NCBI GenBank assembly: GCA_037045225.1
Contig: JBAOHZ010000009.1
Coordinates: forward strand, 2,790,001-2,854,000
DNA length: 64,000 bases
Direction of reading: 5' to 3'
From: Nitrospira sp.
GTDB lineage: Bacteria; Nitrospirota; Nitrospiria; Nitrospirales; Nitrospiraceae
The notes beneath the pieces are model-generated. The model did not search any database. It saw only the letters and a program-made list of their open reading frames with translations, and was not told where the DNA came from. Below, piece after piece: positions 7,750 through 16,204 of this stretch (position 1 is its first letter; the number at the start of each line of letters is the position of its first letter). Position numbers and translations under genes: made by a program.

Positions 7750-9528
7750 ATGAAGCTTACAGGGTCCGAAATCCTGATCGAATGCTTAAAAGCGGAAGGC
7801 GTGAAAACGATTTTCGCGTTGCCGGGTGGCGTGGTGTTGAAGATTTTCGACATGCTGCACCAGCAAAAAGATATTGAAGTCGTCTTGACCCGGCACGAGC
7901 AGGGTGCGGGGCATATGGCTGAGGGGTACGCCAAGGCTACCGGCAAGGCCGGTGTGTGTTTGGTGACATCCGGGCCTGGTATGACGAATGTGATTACGGC
8001 GCTGGCCGATGCCTACATGGACTCCGTGCCGCTGGTGTGTATCAGCGGGCAGGTCTCGACGAGTTTGATCGGCAACGACGCGTTTCAGGAAGCCGACAAC
8101 ATCGGCCTCAGTCGGCCCTGCACAAAATACAATTTCCTCGTGAAGGACGTGAACGACCTGGCGACCACCATCAAGGAAGCTTTCTATATTGCCACGACCG
8201 GCCGTCCTGGGCCGGTATTGGTGGATATTCCTAAAGACGTGTCCATGGCCAAGACAGAGTTCACCTACCCGAGCTCGGTCTCGATCCGTGGATACAATCC
8301 GACCTATGAAGGCAATAAGTGGCAGATCAAGCAGGCTGCCGAAGCCATCATGAAGGCAAAGAAGCCCATTCTGTATGTCGGCGGAGGAGTGGTCTTCTCG
8401 CAGGCGTCCAAAGAGTTGCTTGAACTGGCCGAGATGACCCAGATCCCAGTGGATATGACCTTGATGGGGCTCGGGGCATTTCCTGGTGAGCATCCGCAGT
8501 CGATGGGAATGATGGGCATGCACGGCACCTATTGCGCCAACATGGCCGTGCACTATTCAGATTTGGTCATTGCGGTGGGGGCCCGTTTCGATGATCGGGT
8601 GACGGGGAAGGTGTCGGAATTCTGTCCGTTCGCCAAAGTCATCCACATCGATATCGATCCGACGTCGATTCGTAAGAACATTCATGTCGATATCCCGATC
8701 GTGGGCGATTGCAAGGCGGTGTTACGGGAATTGAATCAAATTCTCCGTGCCACCGTGAACGGGAATCAAAAGGACCTGCGCAAGCCGTGGTGGGATCAAA
8801 TCCGCGAATGGCAGCAGGCCCATCCGCTGGCCTACCAGCAGGAGCCGGATGGCGCGATTAAGCCGCAGCACGTCGTGCGACGTTTGTACGAATTAACGAA
8901 GGACCGCGATCCGATCGTGGCGACCGATGTCGGTCAGCACCAGATGTGGACAGCCCAGTACTTCAAGCTTGCCCGACCGAATCGTTGGTTGACCTCAGGC
9001 GGATTGGGTACGATGGGATTCGGATTTCCGGCCGCCATGGGGGCGCAGGCTGCGTTCAGAGACCGATTGGTGCTCTGTGTGGCCGGTGACGGCAGCATAC
9101 AAATGAATATGCAGGAAATGGCCGCCGCAGTGGTGTCGAAGCTGCCGGTGAAGGTGATCATTCTGAACAATCGTTTCCATGGCATGGTCCGGCAGTGGCA
9201 GGATCTGTTTTACGAAGGACGGTATGCGTCGAGCTACCTCGATACCACGCCGGATTTCGTGAAGTTGGCCGAAGCCTATGGCGCCGTCGGCTTGCGTGCG
9301 AACAAGGTGGGGGACCTGGATGCCGTCTTGAAGGAAGCCATCGCGACCGATAAGCCCGTCGTGGTTGATGTGCCGACCTATCCGTACGAGAATTGTTACC
9401 CGATGATTCCGGCGGGTGGGTGCAACCACGAGATGATTCTGGAAGATCCGCCAGAACTGAAGCGGCGAATGGCCGGCGCGCCTGGTACCGGGTCCGACGA
9501 AGATAAAGATACGATCTTAACAGCCTAA
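7750..9528 (+). CDS. ilvB: Acetolactate synthase, large (catalytic) subunit
   Basis: 592 aa. It condenses two pyruvates (or pyruvate plus 2-oxobutyrate) using thiamine diphosphate, the first common step of valine, leucine and isoleucine synthesis. Visible are the catalytic Glu in LTRHEQGAGHMAEGYA (about residue 50), the FAD/central domain, and the ThDP-Mg site GDGSIQMNMQE followed by ILNNRFHGMVRQWQ. The ATG at 7750 has GGAGGGTG just upstream; an in-frame ATG at 7696 would add 18 residues unlike the family. First gene of ilvB-ilvH-ilvC. Confidence 0.97.
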   Translation: MKLTGSEILIECLKAEGVKTIFALPGGVVLKIFDMLHQQKDIEVVLTRHEQGAGHMAEGYAKATGKAGVCLVTSGPGMTNVITALADAYMDSVPLVCISGQVSTSLIGNDAFQEADNIGLSRPCTKYNFLVKDVNDLATTIKEAFYIATTGRPGPVLVDIPKDVSMAKTEFTYPSSVSIRGYNPTYEGNKWQIKQAAEAIMKAKKPILYVGGGVVFSQASKELLELAEMTQIPVDMTLMGLGAFPGEHPQSMGMMGMHGTYCANMAVHYSDLVIAVGARFDDRVTGKVSEFCPFAKVIHIDIDPTSIRKNIHVDIPIVGDCKAVLRELNQILRATVNGNQKDLRKPWWDQIREWQQAHPLAYQQEPDGAIKPQHVVRRLYELTKDRDPIVATDVGQHQMWTAQYFKLARPNRWLTSGGLGTMGFGFPAAMGAQAAFRDRLVLCVAGDGSIQMNMQEMAAAVVSKLPVKVIILNNRFHGMVRQWQDLFYEGRYASSYLDTTPDFVKLAEAYGAVGLRANKVGDLDAVLKEAIATDKPVVVDVPTYPYENCYPMIPAGGCNHEMILEDPPELKRRMAGAPGTGSDEDKDTILTA

Positions 9529-9569
9529 ATCACGCTGTCAGCCGACAGCTGTCAGGATAGAGTGTTTCG

Positions 9570-10088
9570 ATGGAACATATCATTTCAGTCACCGTAGAAA
9601 ATAAGTTCGGCGTGTTATCCCGAGTGGCCGGGTTGTTCAGCGGCCGCGGTTTCAATATCGAAAGTTTGTCGGTGGCCCCCACGCTGGACCCCTCGATGTC
9701 GCAGATGACCATTGTCACGTCGGGGGATGAACGGATTGTGGAGCAAATCGTCAAGCAGCTGAATAAGCTGATTGATGTTATCAAGGTCGTGGATCTCAAT
9801 GAGAGTGAGTTCGTCTCACGGGAGACGGCGCTCATCAAGGTCCATACCAAGGCAGAAGACCGGGCCGAGGCGCTCCGTATTGCGGATATTTTTCGGGCCA
9901 ACGTGATCGACTCGACGCCCTCAACCTACACCATCGAAGTGACCGGCGATCCCAAGAAGCTTGAGGCCATCATCAGTTTGCTTCAGCCGCTCGGTATCAA
10001 GGAACTGATTCGAACGGGGCGAGTGGCGATTGCCCGTGAAGCGATCCGGCCGGCGCTCAGCCAACCCAAAAAGATCGCCCGGGAATAA
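9570..10088 (+). CDS. ilvH: Acetolactate synthase, small (regulatory) subunit
   Basis: 172 aa, standard for the short form. The N-terminal ACT domain (HIISVTVENKFGVLSRVAGL, then FSGRGFNIESLSV) binds valine for feedback control. The C-terminal domain (residues about 85-160) contacts the catalytic subunit. It lies 41 nt after ilvB, so the two subunits should be made together. It is called ilvH by length and position; ilvN is used synonymously in many genomes. Confidence 0.96.
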   Translation: MEHIISVTVENKFGVLSRVAGLFSGRGFNIESLSVAPTLDPSMSQMTIVTSGDERIVEQIVKQLNKLIDVIKVVDLNESEFVSRETALIKVHTKAEDRAEALRIADIFRANVIDSTPSTYTIEVTGDPKKLEAIISLLQPLGIKELIRTGRVAIAREAIRPALSQPKKIARE

Positions 10089-10153
10089 CTCTCATCCCCT
10101 GTGTGCAGCTGTCGTTTCCACCCATGTGCCCTATGAACCTTCAGGAGTGATGT

Positions 10154-11167
10154 ATGAAGATCTATTACGACAAAGATGCCGATTTACAGCTCATTCGCGG
10201 AAAGAAAGTGGCCGTGATCGGCTATGGCAGCCAGGGCCATGCGCATTCGCTCAATCTCAAGGAAAGCGGCGTCAATGTCGTCGTGGGTTTGCGTGAAGGC
10301 AGTTCCTGGAAGAAGGCGGAAGCGAGCGGATTGAAAGTCATGCCGGTGGCCGATGCCGTCAAAGCCTCCGATGTCATCATGATTCTGGCCCCGGATGAGG
10401 CTCAGGCCGCCATCTACCGCCAGGAGATCGCTCCGAATCTGAAGCCCGGTTCCTATTTGGCCTTCGGTCACGGGTTCAATATTCATTTCGGGCAGATTGT
10501 GCCGCCGGCGGACATCAACGTCTTCATGGTGGCGCCGAAGGGGCCCGGTCATCTGGTGCGATCGGAATATACGAAGGGCAGCGGTGTGCCTTGTTTGCTG
10601 GCCTTGCATCAAGATCCCAGCGGCAACACGCGCCAAGTGGGTTTGGCCTACGCCAGTGCCATCGGCGGAGGACGGGCCGGCATTATTGAAACGAACTTCC
10701 GTGAAGAAACCGAAACGGATTTGTTCGGTGAGCAGGCAGTGTTGTGCGGAGGGTTGACCTCCCTGATCCAGGCCGGATTCGAGACCCTCGTCGAGGCTGG
10801 GTATGCGCCAGAAATGGCCTACTTTGAGTGTTTGCATGAAGTGAAATTGATCGTGGATTTGATCTATCAAGGCGGCATCGCTAACATGCGTTATTCGATC
10901 AGTACCACGGCGAAGTATGGTGACATCACGCGCGGGCCACGCGTGGTCACGGAACAGACCAAGCAGGAAATGAAGAAGATTCTCGACGAGATCCAGAAGG
11001 GGCAGTTTGCCAAGGAATGGGTGCTGGAGAATCAGGCGAACCGGCCGGTCTATAACGCCCTGCTGAAACAAGGCGAGAGCCATCCGATCGAGGAAGTCGG
11101 CGCCCGGCTGCGCTCCATGATGCCTTGGCTGAAGAAAGATCAGCTCGTCGATAAGAACAAAAACTAA
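10154..11167 (+). CDS. ilvC: Ketol-acid reductoisomerase, class I
   Basis: 337 aa, the short class I length. It isomerises and reduces acetolactate to dihydroxy-isovalerate with NAD(P)H and Mg2+. The N-terminal Rossmann motif is VIGYGSQGHAHSLNLKESG; the knotted helical domain holds the acidic metal ligands in FREETETDLFGEQAVLCGG and the EMAYFECLHE segment. The ATG follows AGGAGTG. Third gene of the ilv operon, 65 nt after ilvH. Confidence 0.97.
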   Translation: MKIYYDKDADLQLIRGKKVAVIGYGSQGHAHSLNLKESGVNVVVGLREGSSWKKAEASGLKVMPVADAVKASDVIMILAPDEAQAAIYRQEIAPNLKPGSYLAFGHGFNIHFGQIVPPADINVFMVAPKGPGHLVRSEYTKGSGVPCLLALHQDPSGNTRQVGLAYASAIGGGRAGIIETNFREETETDLFGEQAVLCGGLTSLIQAGFETLVEAGYAPEMAYFECLHEVKLIVDLIYQGGIANMRYSISTTAKYGDITRGPRVVTEQTKQEMKKILDEIQKGQFAKEWVLENQANRPVYNALLKQGESHPIEEVGARLRSMMPWLKKDQLVDKNKN

Positions 11168-11216
11168 CCCTGCTGCCGGCCGCTTCGTGTTAGCATGATG
11201 AGAGGGCTTGAGGTCT

Positions 11217-11867
11217 ATGGCTGATCAAGCCGTCGGGATCCCGATTGCAAAAGAAGGATTGCCGTTTGTCGGTGGTCTCGTGGGCGCGACGCTGCTGTTC
11301 GGAGCGGTGGGTTGGATCATTCCAACCTGCTTGGCGGGCGGGTTCACGCTGTTTACTGCGTGGTTCTTTCGAAACCCCAGTCGGACCATTCCGCAGCAAC
11401 CGAATGCGGTCGTGTCATCGGGCGACGGGAAGGTCATTGCAATTGAGGAAGAGTTTGAGCCGCGCTATCTGAAGGAAAAGAGCATTCGGGTCACGGTGTT
11501 TTTGAATGTGTTCGATGTGCATATCAACCGGATGCCCTGTGCGGGAACAGTTGAAGGCGTGAGCTACCAGCCCGGTCAGTTTCTGGTGGCGAGCAAGCCG
11601 GAGGCGACTATCCGGAACGAACAGAACGCGGTGATGTTAAAAACGGAGTCCGGCGCGAAAGTGCTATGTGTGCAGGTTGCCGGATTGATTGCCCGCCGCA
11701 TCGTCTGCTGGGTGGGTCAGGGCGAGCGGGTGCAGCGGGGAGAGCGGTTTGGTCTGATACGGTTTGGGTCGCGGATGGATACCTTCCTTCCGCTCGGCTC
11801 GAAGATTTGTGTCTCCTTGGGCGACCGCGTCAAAGGGGGCGAAACCATCGTGGGGGAACTCCGATGA
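11217..11867 (+). CDS. psd: Phosphatidylserine decarboxylase, short form
   Basis: 216 aa, matching the short PSD family. It converts phosphatidylserine to phosphatidylethanolamine at the inner membrane. A hydrophobic N-terminal segment (residues about 18-45) is followed by the barrel domain with FLNVFDVHINRMP. The C-terminal FGSRMDTFLP contains the Gly-Ser bond that self-cleaves to make the pyruvoyl cofactor. The ATG at 11217 is chosen over an upstream in-frame TTG. The stop overlaps the next start (ATGA), coupling it to pssA, the enzyme that supplies its substrate. Confidence 0.93.
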   Translation: MADQAVGIPIAKEGLPFVGGLVGATLLFGAVGWIIPTCLAGGFTLFTAWFFRNPSRTIPQQPNAVVSSGDGKVIAIEEEFEPRYLKEKSIRVTVFLNVFDVHINRMPCAGTVEGVSYQPGQFLVASKPEATIRNEQNAVMLKTESGAKVLCVQVAGLIARRIVCWVGQGERVQRGERFGLIRFGSRMDTFLPLGSKICVSLGDRVKGGETIVGELR

Positions 11868-12664
11868 AATCACCGGCCATGCGAGCTCCGTTTGCGAAGG
11901 GCAACCGAAAGCGACAGGCGATGTACCTGATCCCGAATCTCTGCACGACGGGGAATCTGTTTTGCGGGGTGTTCGCGATCCTGTCGGTCTTTAATGGTCA
12001 GCATCTGGTGGCAGCCATTGCCATTCTGGTCGGCATGATTTTCGATATGTTGGATGGGAAGTTGGCCAGACTGACAAACAGTACCGGCCAGTTCGGCATT
12101 GAGTATGATTCGCTTTCCGATGTGGTGTCGTTCGGGGTCGCACCGGGTGTATTGATTTATTCGTACGCGTTGAGCGGGCAGGGGATGTTCGGGGTTGCCG
12201 TGATGTTTGCCTACGTGGCGATGGGGGCCGTTCGGTTGGCCCGGTTCAATGCCACGGTGAGCACAGCCGACAGCAAATACTTTACAGGCCTGGCGATTCC
12301 GGCTGCAGCCGGGGTCATTGCATCGTTGGTGATCTTCGATCTGCACATCACGCAGATGGGTGCAGAAGTGAAGCCGTTGCTGATTCTGGCGATCACGTTT
12401 GTGCTGGCGTTCCTGATGGTCAGCACGATCAAGTATCGCAGCTTCAAAGATATGAAGTTCAAGCGGGGTGATCATTTCACCTATCTGGTCTGGGGCATTC
12501 TTGCCCTGATGATGATTGTCGCCTGGCCGCAGGCAATGTTATTCGTGGCCTTCACCGGGTACGCCCTGTCGGGTCCGTTGGCGCGGTTGTGGACGATGGT
12601 GGCCAAGGGGGCAGGGAAGCCGGTGGCGAAAACTGAGACACCGGTACTCGATTCGAGAGAGTAG
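11864..12664 (+). CDS. pssA: CDP-diacylglycerol-serine O-phosphatidyltransferase
   Basis: 266 aa, multi-pass membrane enzyme making phosphatidylserine. The full CDP-alcohol phosphotransferase signature DGx2ARx8Gx3Dx3D is present, starting at DGKLARL and ending YDSLSD. About seven to eight hydrophobic helices follow. The start is the ATG of the ATGA overlap with psd; earlier in-frame starts lie inside psd. With psd it forms a two-step phosphatidylethanolamine pathway. It stops only a few nt before the leucine T-box leader of leuA. Confidence 0.95.
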   Translation: MKSPAMRAPFAKGNRKRQAMYLIPNLCTTGNLFCGVFAILSVFNGQHLVAAIAILVGMIFDMLDGKLARLTNSTGQFGIEYDSLSDVVSFGVAPGVLIYSYALSGQGMFGVAVMFAYVAMGAVRLARFNATVSTADSKYFTGLAIPAAAGVIASLVIFDLHITQMGAEVKPLLILAITFVLAFLMVSTIKYRSFKDMKFKRGDHFTYLVWGILALMMIVAWPQAMLFVAFTGYALSGPLARLWTMVAKGAGKPVAKTETPVLDSRE

Positions 12665-12670
12665 GAATTG

Positions 12671-12927
12671 CGACGATGAGGAGTAGTAGGCAGCGCTGAC
12701 CGAACTGAGAGAGCTGGTGGATGGTGCAAACCAGCCGGTGACCTGTCGAACTCGCCTCTGAGCAGGATTTGTGAAGCCCCCTAGGGGTGGTAATAAGTCC
12801 CGGCTGATCCGCGTAACGGATTGAATGAAGGGTGATCGGATGGAGGTGATGCTTCATCCGTCGCTGAATCAGGGTGGTACCACGAAGCGCGCAAGGCCTT
12901 CGTCCCTGTCCCGGGGCGGAGGCTTTT
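12671..12927 (+). promoter_or_regulatory. T-box riboswitch, leucine-specific, controlling leuA
   Basis: The Stem I start GAGGAGTAGTA (12678 onward) and distal AGAGAGCTGGTGG are followed by GAACTCGCCTCTGAGC. In that block the specifier codon is CTC (Leu) at 12751-12753, and GAGG at 12678-12681 pairs with CCTC at 12755-12758. The canonical T-box AGGGTGGTACCACG is at 12871-12884, where TGGT can pair with the ACCA end of an uncharged tRNA-Leu. A terminator follows. Uncharged tRNA-Leu should stabilise the antiterminator and allow leuA transcription, as known for T-boxes; the leucine specificity and the downstream enzyme agree. Confidence 0.93.
12896..12923 (+). terminator. T-box expression-platform terminator
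   Basis: GCCTTCGTCCC (12896-12906) pairs along all 11 positions, with two G-U wobbles, with GGGGCGGAGGC (12913-12923). The loop is 6 nt, and TTTTCTATTTT follows. Its formation is mutually exclusive with the antiterminator that contains the T-box sequence. Confidence 0.9.
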
Positions 12928-12934
12928 CTATTTT

Positions 12935-13061
12935 CAGGATGCTGAAACAGGTGTCCGGCGGCGTTCTCGGGGAGGAAACGTCCTCGACGTACCTCAAGAG
13001 GGTACGCCTCCGGTGCTTCCTTCGCCTGCGGCTTTGCCGGCCGACCTGTTTGAGCATCCTG
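12935..13061. repeat. 127-bp palindromic element (REP/MITE-like) in the leuA leader
   Basis: The outer arms CAGGATGCTGAAACAGGT and ACCTGTTTGAGCATCCTG are complementary except for one base. The interior contains a nested hairpin around GTACCTC...AGGGTAC (about 12994-13006) and further GC-rich pairing. No coding potential. I recall similar elements scattered through Nitrospira genomes, but only this copy is in the window. It lies between the T-box terminator and the leuA ribosome-binding site, so it would be transcribed into the mRNA leader. Confidence 0.75.
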
Positions 13062-13093
13062 TACAGTGTTGTTAACCGAAGGAGAGGTGCGCC

Positions 13094-14641
13094 ATGACCA
13101 GGATGATCAGAATATTCGACACGACGTTGCGGGATGGTGAGCAGTCACCGGGTGCGAGTATGAACGTCGAAGAGAAACTTATGATCGCCAAGCAGCTGGC
13201 GCGCCTCGGCGTGGATATCATCGAGGCCGGATTCGCCTATAGTTCGCCCGGAGATTTCGAAGCGGTTCGCCGGATCGCCCTGGAAGTTGAGGGCCCGGTG
13301 GTGTGCAGCCTGGCGCGGGCCAGGCCTGAAGACATCACGAGGGCGTCGGAAGCGTTGAAGGGCGCACCCCGGGTGCGGATCCATACGTTTCTCTCGACGT
13401 CGGACATCCATCTCAAGCATCAGTTTCGGATGACTCGCGAGGAAGCGAAGAAGAGAGCCGTGGAGATGGTGCAGTTGGCGCGCACCTATGTGGACGACGT
13501 TGAATTTTCACCGATGGATGCCAGCCGATCCGATCCTGCGTATCTGTGCGAAGTGATTGAAGCGGTGATTGCGGCCGGGGCGGGAACGATCAATATTCCT
13601 GACACGGTAGGGTATGCCGTTCCCCAAGAGTTCGGCGGCCTGATCAAGCGGATTAAAGACAGCGTGCCGAACAGCGGGCAAGCCGTCATCTCCGTCCATT
13701 GCCACAACGATTTGGGGCTGGCCGTCGCTAACAGCTTGGCGGCGGTGGTGGCAGGAGCCGGACAGGTGGAGTGTACGATCAACGGCATCGGCGAGCGGGC
13801 CGGCAACACCTCGCTGGAGGAAATCGTGATGGGTCTCCGGACGCGTAGAGACTGGTACGGGGCTGACACCAAGGTCGTCACGGAGGAGATTTCCAAGACC
13901 AGCCGCCTGGTGAGCAAGATTACCGGTATGGTCATTCAGCCGAACAAGGCCATTGTCGGGGCCAACGCGTTCGCTCATACGTCGGGTATCCATCAGGACG
14001 GGTTGCTGAAAGATAAGACGACCTACGAGATCATGCGGCCTGAATCTATCGGTCTTGAACAGGTCAAGCTGGTGATGGGCAAGTTGTCGGGGCGCCATGC
14101 GTTTCGCCAGCGGCTGGAGGATCTCGGCTATAAGTTGACGGAAGAGGAGGTCAACCACGCGTTCGAACGCTTCAAGCGGTTGGCGGACCAAAAGAAAGAG
14201 ATTTACGAGGAAGACCTCGAAGTCATTGTGTCCGAGGAAGTCGCGAAAATGTCGGAACGGGTGGTGTTGAAATCCTTTCAAGTCGAAAGCGGAACCAACA
14301 AGACTCCGAAGGCAACGGTGGAGTTGGAGATTGACGGAAAGCTGGTGTCGCATAGCGGAACGGGTGACGGCCCGGTCGATGCGGTCTACCGGACGATCGC
14401 CGCGATGACCCAGACGAAGAGCAAATTGCTGATGTTCGGGGTCAATGCCATTACCGGCGGGACGGATGCGCAAGGGGAAGTGTCGGTGCGGGTTGAAGAA
14501 GACGGTCGAACGGTGTCCGGTCATGGCGCCGATACCGACATCATTACGGCGGCTGCGCGGGCCTATCTGAATGCGCTCAATAAGTTGGCCTATTTCGCCG
14601 CAAAACAAGCTGAGGGGATTCAGAAGGTCAGCTTGATTTGA
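13094..14641 (+). CDS. leuA: 2-isopropylmalate synthase
   Basis: 515 aa. It condenses acetyl-CoA with 2-oxoisovalerate, the first committed step of leucine synthesis. The N-terminal TIM barrel begins with IFDTTLRDGEQSPGASM, and the metal-binding SVHCHNDLGLAVANSLA is near residue 205. The linker and C-terminal LeuA regulatory domain (VELEIDGKLVSHSGTGDGPV onward), which binds leucine for feedback inhibition, are complete. The ATG follows GAAGGAGAGG. Expression should be governed by the leucine T-box upstream. The product feeds LeuB, encoded two genes downstream; leuC and leuD are not in the window. Confidence 0.96.
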   Translation: MTRMIRIFDTTLRDGEQSPGASMNVEEKLMIAKQLARLGVDIIEAGFAYSSPGDFEAVRRIALEVEGPVVCSLARARPEDITRASEALKGAPRVRIHTFLSTSDIHLKHQFRMTREEAKKRAVEMVQLARTYVDDVEFSPMDASRSDPAYLCEVIEAVIAAGAGTINIPDTVGYAVPQEFGGLIKRIKDSVPNSGQAVISVHCHNDLGLAVANSLAAVVAGAGQVECTINGIGERAGNTSLEEIVMGLRTRRDWYGADTKVVTEEISKTSRLVSKITGMVIQPNKAIVGANAFAHTSGIHQDGLLKDKTTYEIMRPESIGLEQVKLVMGKLSGRHAFRQRLEDLGYKLTEEEVNHAFERFKRLADQKKEIYEEDLEVIVSEEVAKMSERVVLKSFQVESGTNKTPKATVELEIDGKLVSHSGTGDGPVDAVYRTIAAMTQTKSKLLMFGVNAITGGTDAQGEVSVRVEEDGRTVSGHGADTDIITAAARAYLNALNKLAYFAAKQAEGIQKVSLI

Positions 14642-14663
14642 TCCCAACCTGCAGGGTAGATTC

Positions 14664-14703
14664 CTCCGTCCAGGCCGATGCGTTCGTATCGGCCTGGACG
14701 GAG
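14664..14703 (+). terminator. Perfect 16-bp stem-loop after leuA
   Basis: CTCCGTCCAGGCCGAT (14664-14679) is perfectly complementary to 14688-14703 across an 8-nt loop, 22 nt after the leuA stop. There is no U-tract, so it may attenuate, stabilise the mRNA 3' end, or work with Rho rather than act as a classic terminator. A related stem lies at 37858-37891. Confidence 0.55.
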
Positions 14704-14743
14704 TGACATCGTCGGTCATTCCTACTGTGACTGTGGATGCACG

Positions 14744-15106
14744 ATGCTGACTACGCATCTTCAACGATGCCCGGAGTTCTTGGCGGGCGATCACACCCGG
14801 CTGCGGGAATTACTGCACCCGGCAAAGGCATCGCTCGCGCTCGGATATAGCCTGGCTCATGGATTGCTCGACCCGGGGCAACAGTCCCTCTGGCATCGCC
14901 TCAAATCCTCCGAGGTGTATTACTTCATTGCGGGCCATGGGGTGATGCAGGTGGAGGAGGAGTCGGTTGCTGTTCAGGCCGGCTCCGTGGTCTATGTGCC
15001 TCCGGGAGCCAAGCAATCGTTAGTGAACCATGGAACCGTCCCGATTGAGTTTCTCTGCCTGGTCGATCCAGCCTGGACCGCGGAGGATGAGGCCGTTGGT
15101 GAATAG
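14744..15106 (+). CDS. Cupin-domain protein
   Basis: 120 aa, a single cupin barrel. Cupin motif 1 is around SLWHRLKSSEVYYFIAGHG, with a possible metal-binding His and Glu, and motif 2 around GSVVYVPPGAKQSLVNHGTVP. Such small cupins include mannose-6-phosphate isomerase-like proteins and small-molecule sensors. No substrate can be assigned. The ATG at 14744 is chosen because the cupin begins soon after; upstream starts run through the leuA hairpin. It sits between leuA and leuB and stops 18 nt before leuB, so it is likely co-expressed with leucine genes. Confidence 0.8.
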   Translation: MLTTHLQRCPEFLAGDHTRLRELLHPAKASLALGYSLAHGLLDPGQQSLWHRLKSSEVYYFIAGHGVMQVEEESVAVQAGSVVYVPPGAKQSLVNHGTVPIEFLCLVDPAWTAEDEAVGE

Positions 15107-15124
15107 TCGAGAGGAGATGTACAC

Positions 15125-16201
15125 GTGAACGCGAAAATCGCAGTCTTGGCCGGAGACGGAGTCGGCCGCGAAATTGTCCCTGAAGCGGTCAAGGTGTTGA
15201 AGGTTGTCGCCGCACGCCACGGGCATACGTTTGAATTTACCCCCGGCGATGTCGGCGGCCATGCGATCGATAAAGTCGGCGTGCCGCTTCCGGCTGAGAC
15301 GCTCGCCATCGCGAAACAGAGCGATGCCGTGTTGCTCGGTGCTGTCGGCGGACCCAAATGGGAAGGATTGGAATATAGCCTTCGCCCCGAGCGAGCCCTG
15401 CTGGGACTGCGCGAGCAGCTCGGGCTCTATGCCAATTTGCGCCCGGCGAAACTGTATCCCATGCTCGCCGATGCCTCCACGTTGCGACGTGAGGTGATCG
15501 AAGGCATCGATATGCTCGTGATCCGGGAGCTCACCGGAGGGATTTATTTCGGCAAACCGAAGGGCATTGAAAAACTGTCCGGCGGTGGCGAACGTGGATT
15601 CAATACGGAGGTCTACACGACCGAAGAAATCCGTCGCATTGCGGTCGTGGCCTTTGACGCTGCCCGCAAGCGCCGCAAAAAGGTCACTTCGGTGGATAAG
15701 GCCAATGTGCTGGAGTCCTCGGAATTGTGGCGGCGGGTGGTCACGGACGTTCACAAAGGATATCCCGACGTGGCCTTGAGCCACATCTATGTCGACAATT
15801 GCGCGATGCAATTGGTGCGTAATCCGCGGCAGTTCGATGTGCTGCTGTGCAACAACATCTTCGGCGATATTCTCAGCGACGAAGCCGCGATGCTGACCGG
15901 GTCGATCGGCATGCTGCCGTCCGCTAGTGTCGGCGCTAAGGTGGGGTTGTTCGAGCCGATCCATGGCAGCGCGCCGGATATTGCCGGTAAAAATATTGCC
16001 AATCCGATTGCCACGATCGCGTCTGCCGCAATGATGTTGTCCTATGCGTTTCAGCTCGATAGGGAAGCGGCGGCGATCGAGCAGGCCATCGTCAAGACGC
16101 TGGAACTCGGATTCCGCACCAAGGATATTCATGCCGAAGGCATGCAGCTGGTCGGCACCGTGGAGATGGGCGATGCGATTGTGCGCAACCTTCCCTCGTA
16201 A
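15125..16201 (+). CDS. leuB: 3-isopropylmalate dehydrogenase
   Basis: 358 aa. It oxidises and decarboxylates 3-isopropylmalate using NAD+, the third step of leucine synthesis. The isocitrate/isopropylmalate dehydrogenase pattern is complete: LAGDGVGREIVPEA at the start, RELTGGIYFGKP, the catalytic Lys region TSVDKANVLESS, the metal-binding NIFGDILSDEAAM, and the NAD-binding EPIHGSAPDIAGKNIANP. The GTG start has GAGGAGATG upstream. A 3-nt gap separates it from the NHL gene. Confidence 0.96.
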   Translation: MNAKIAVLAGDGVGREIVPEAVKVLKVVAARHGHTFEFTPGDVGGHAIDKVGVPLPAETLAIAKQSDAVLLGAVGGPKWEGLEYSLRPERALLGLREQLGLYANLRPAKLYPMLADASTLRREVIEGIDMLVIRELTGGIYFGKPKGIEKLSGGGERGFNTEVYTTEEIRRIAVVAFDAARKRRKKVTSVDKANVLESSELWRRVVTDVHKGYPDVALSHIYVDNCAMQLVRNPRQFDVLLCNNIFGDILSDEAAMLTGSIGMLPSASVGAKVGLFEPIHGSAPDIAGKNIANPIATIASAAMMLSYAFQLDREAAAIEQAIVKTLELGFRTKDIHAEGMQLVGTVEMGDAIVRNLPS

Positions 16202-16204
16202 ATC

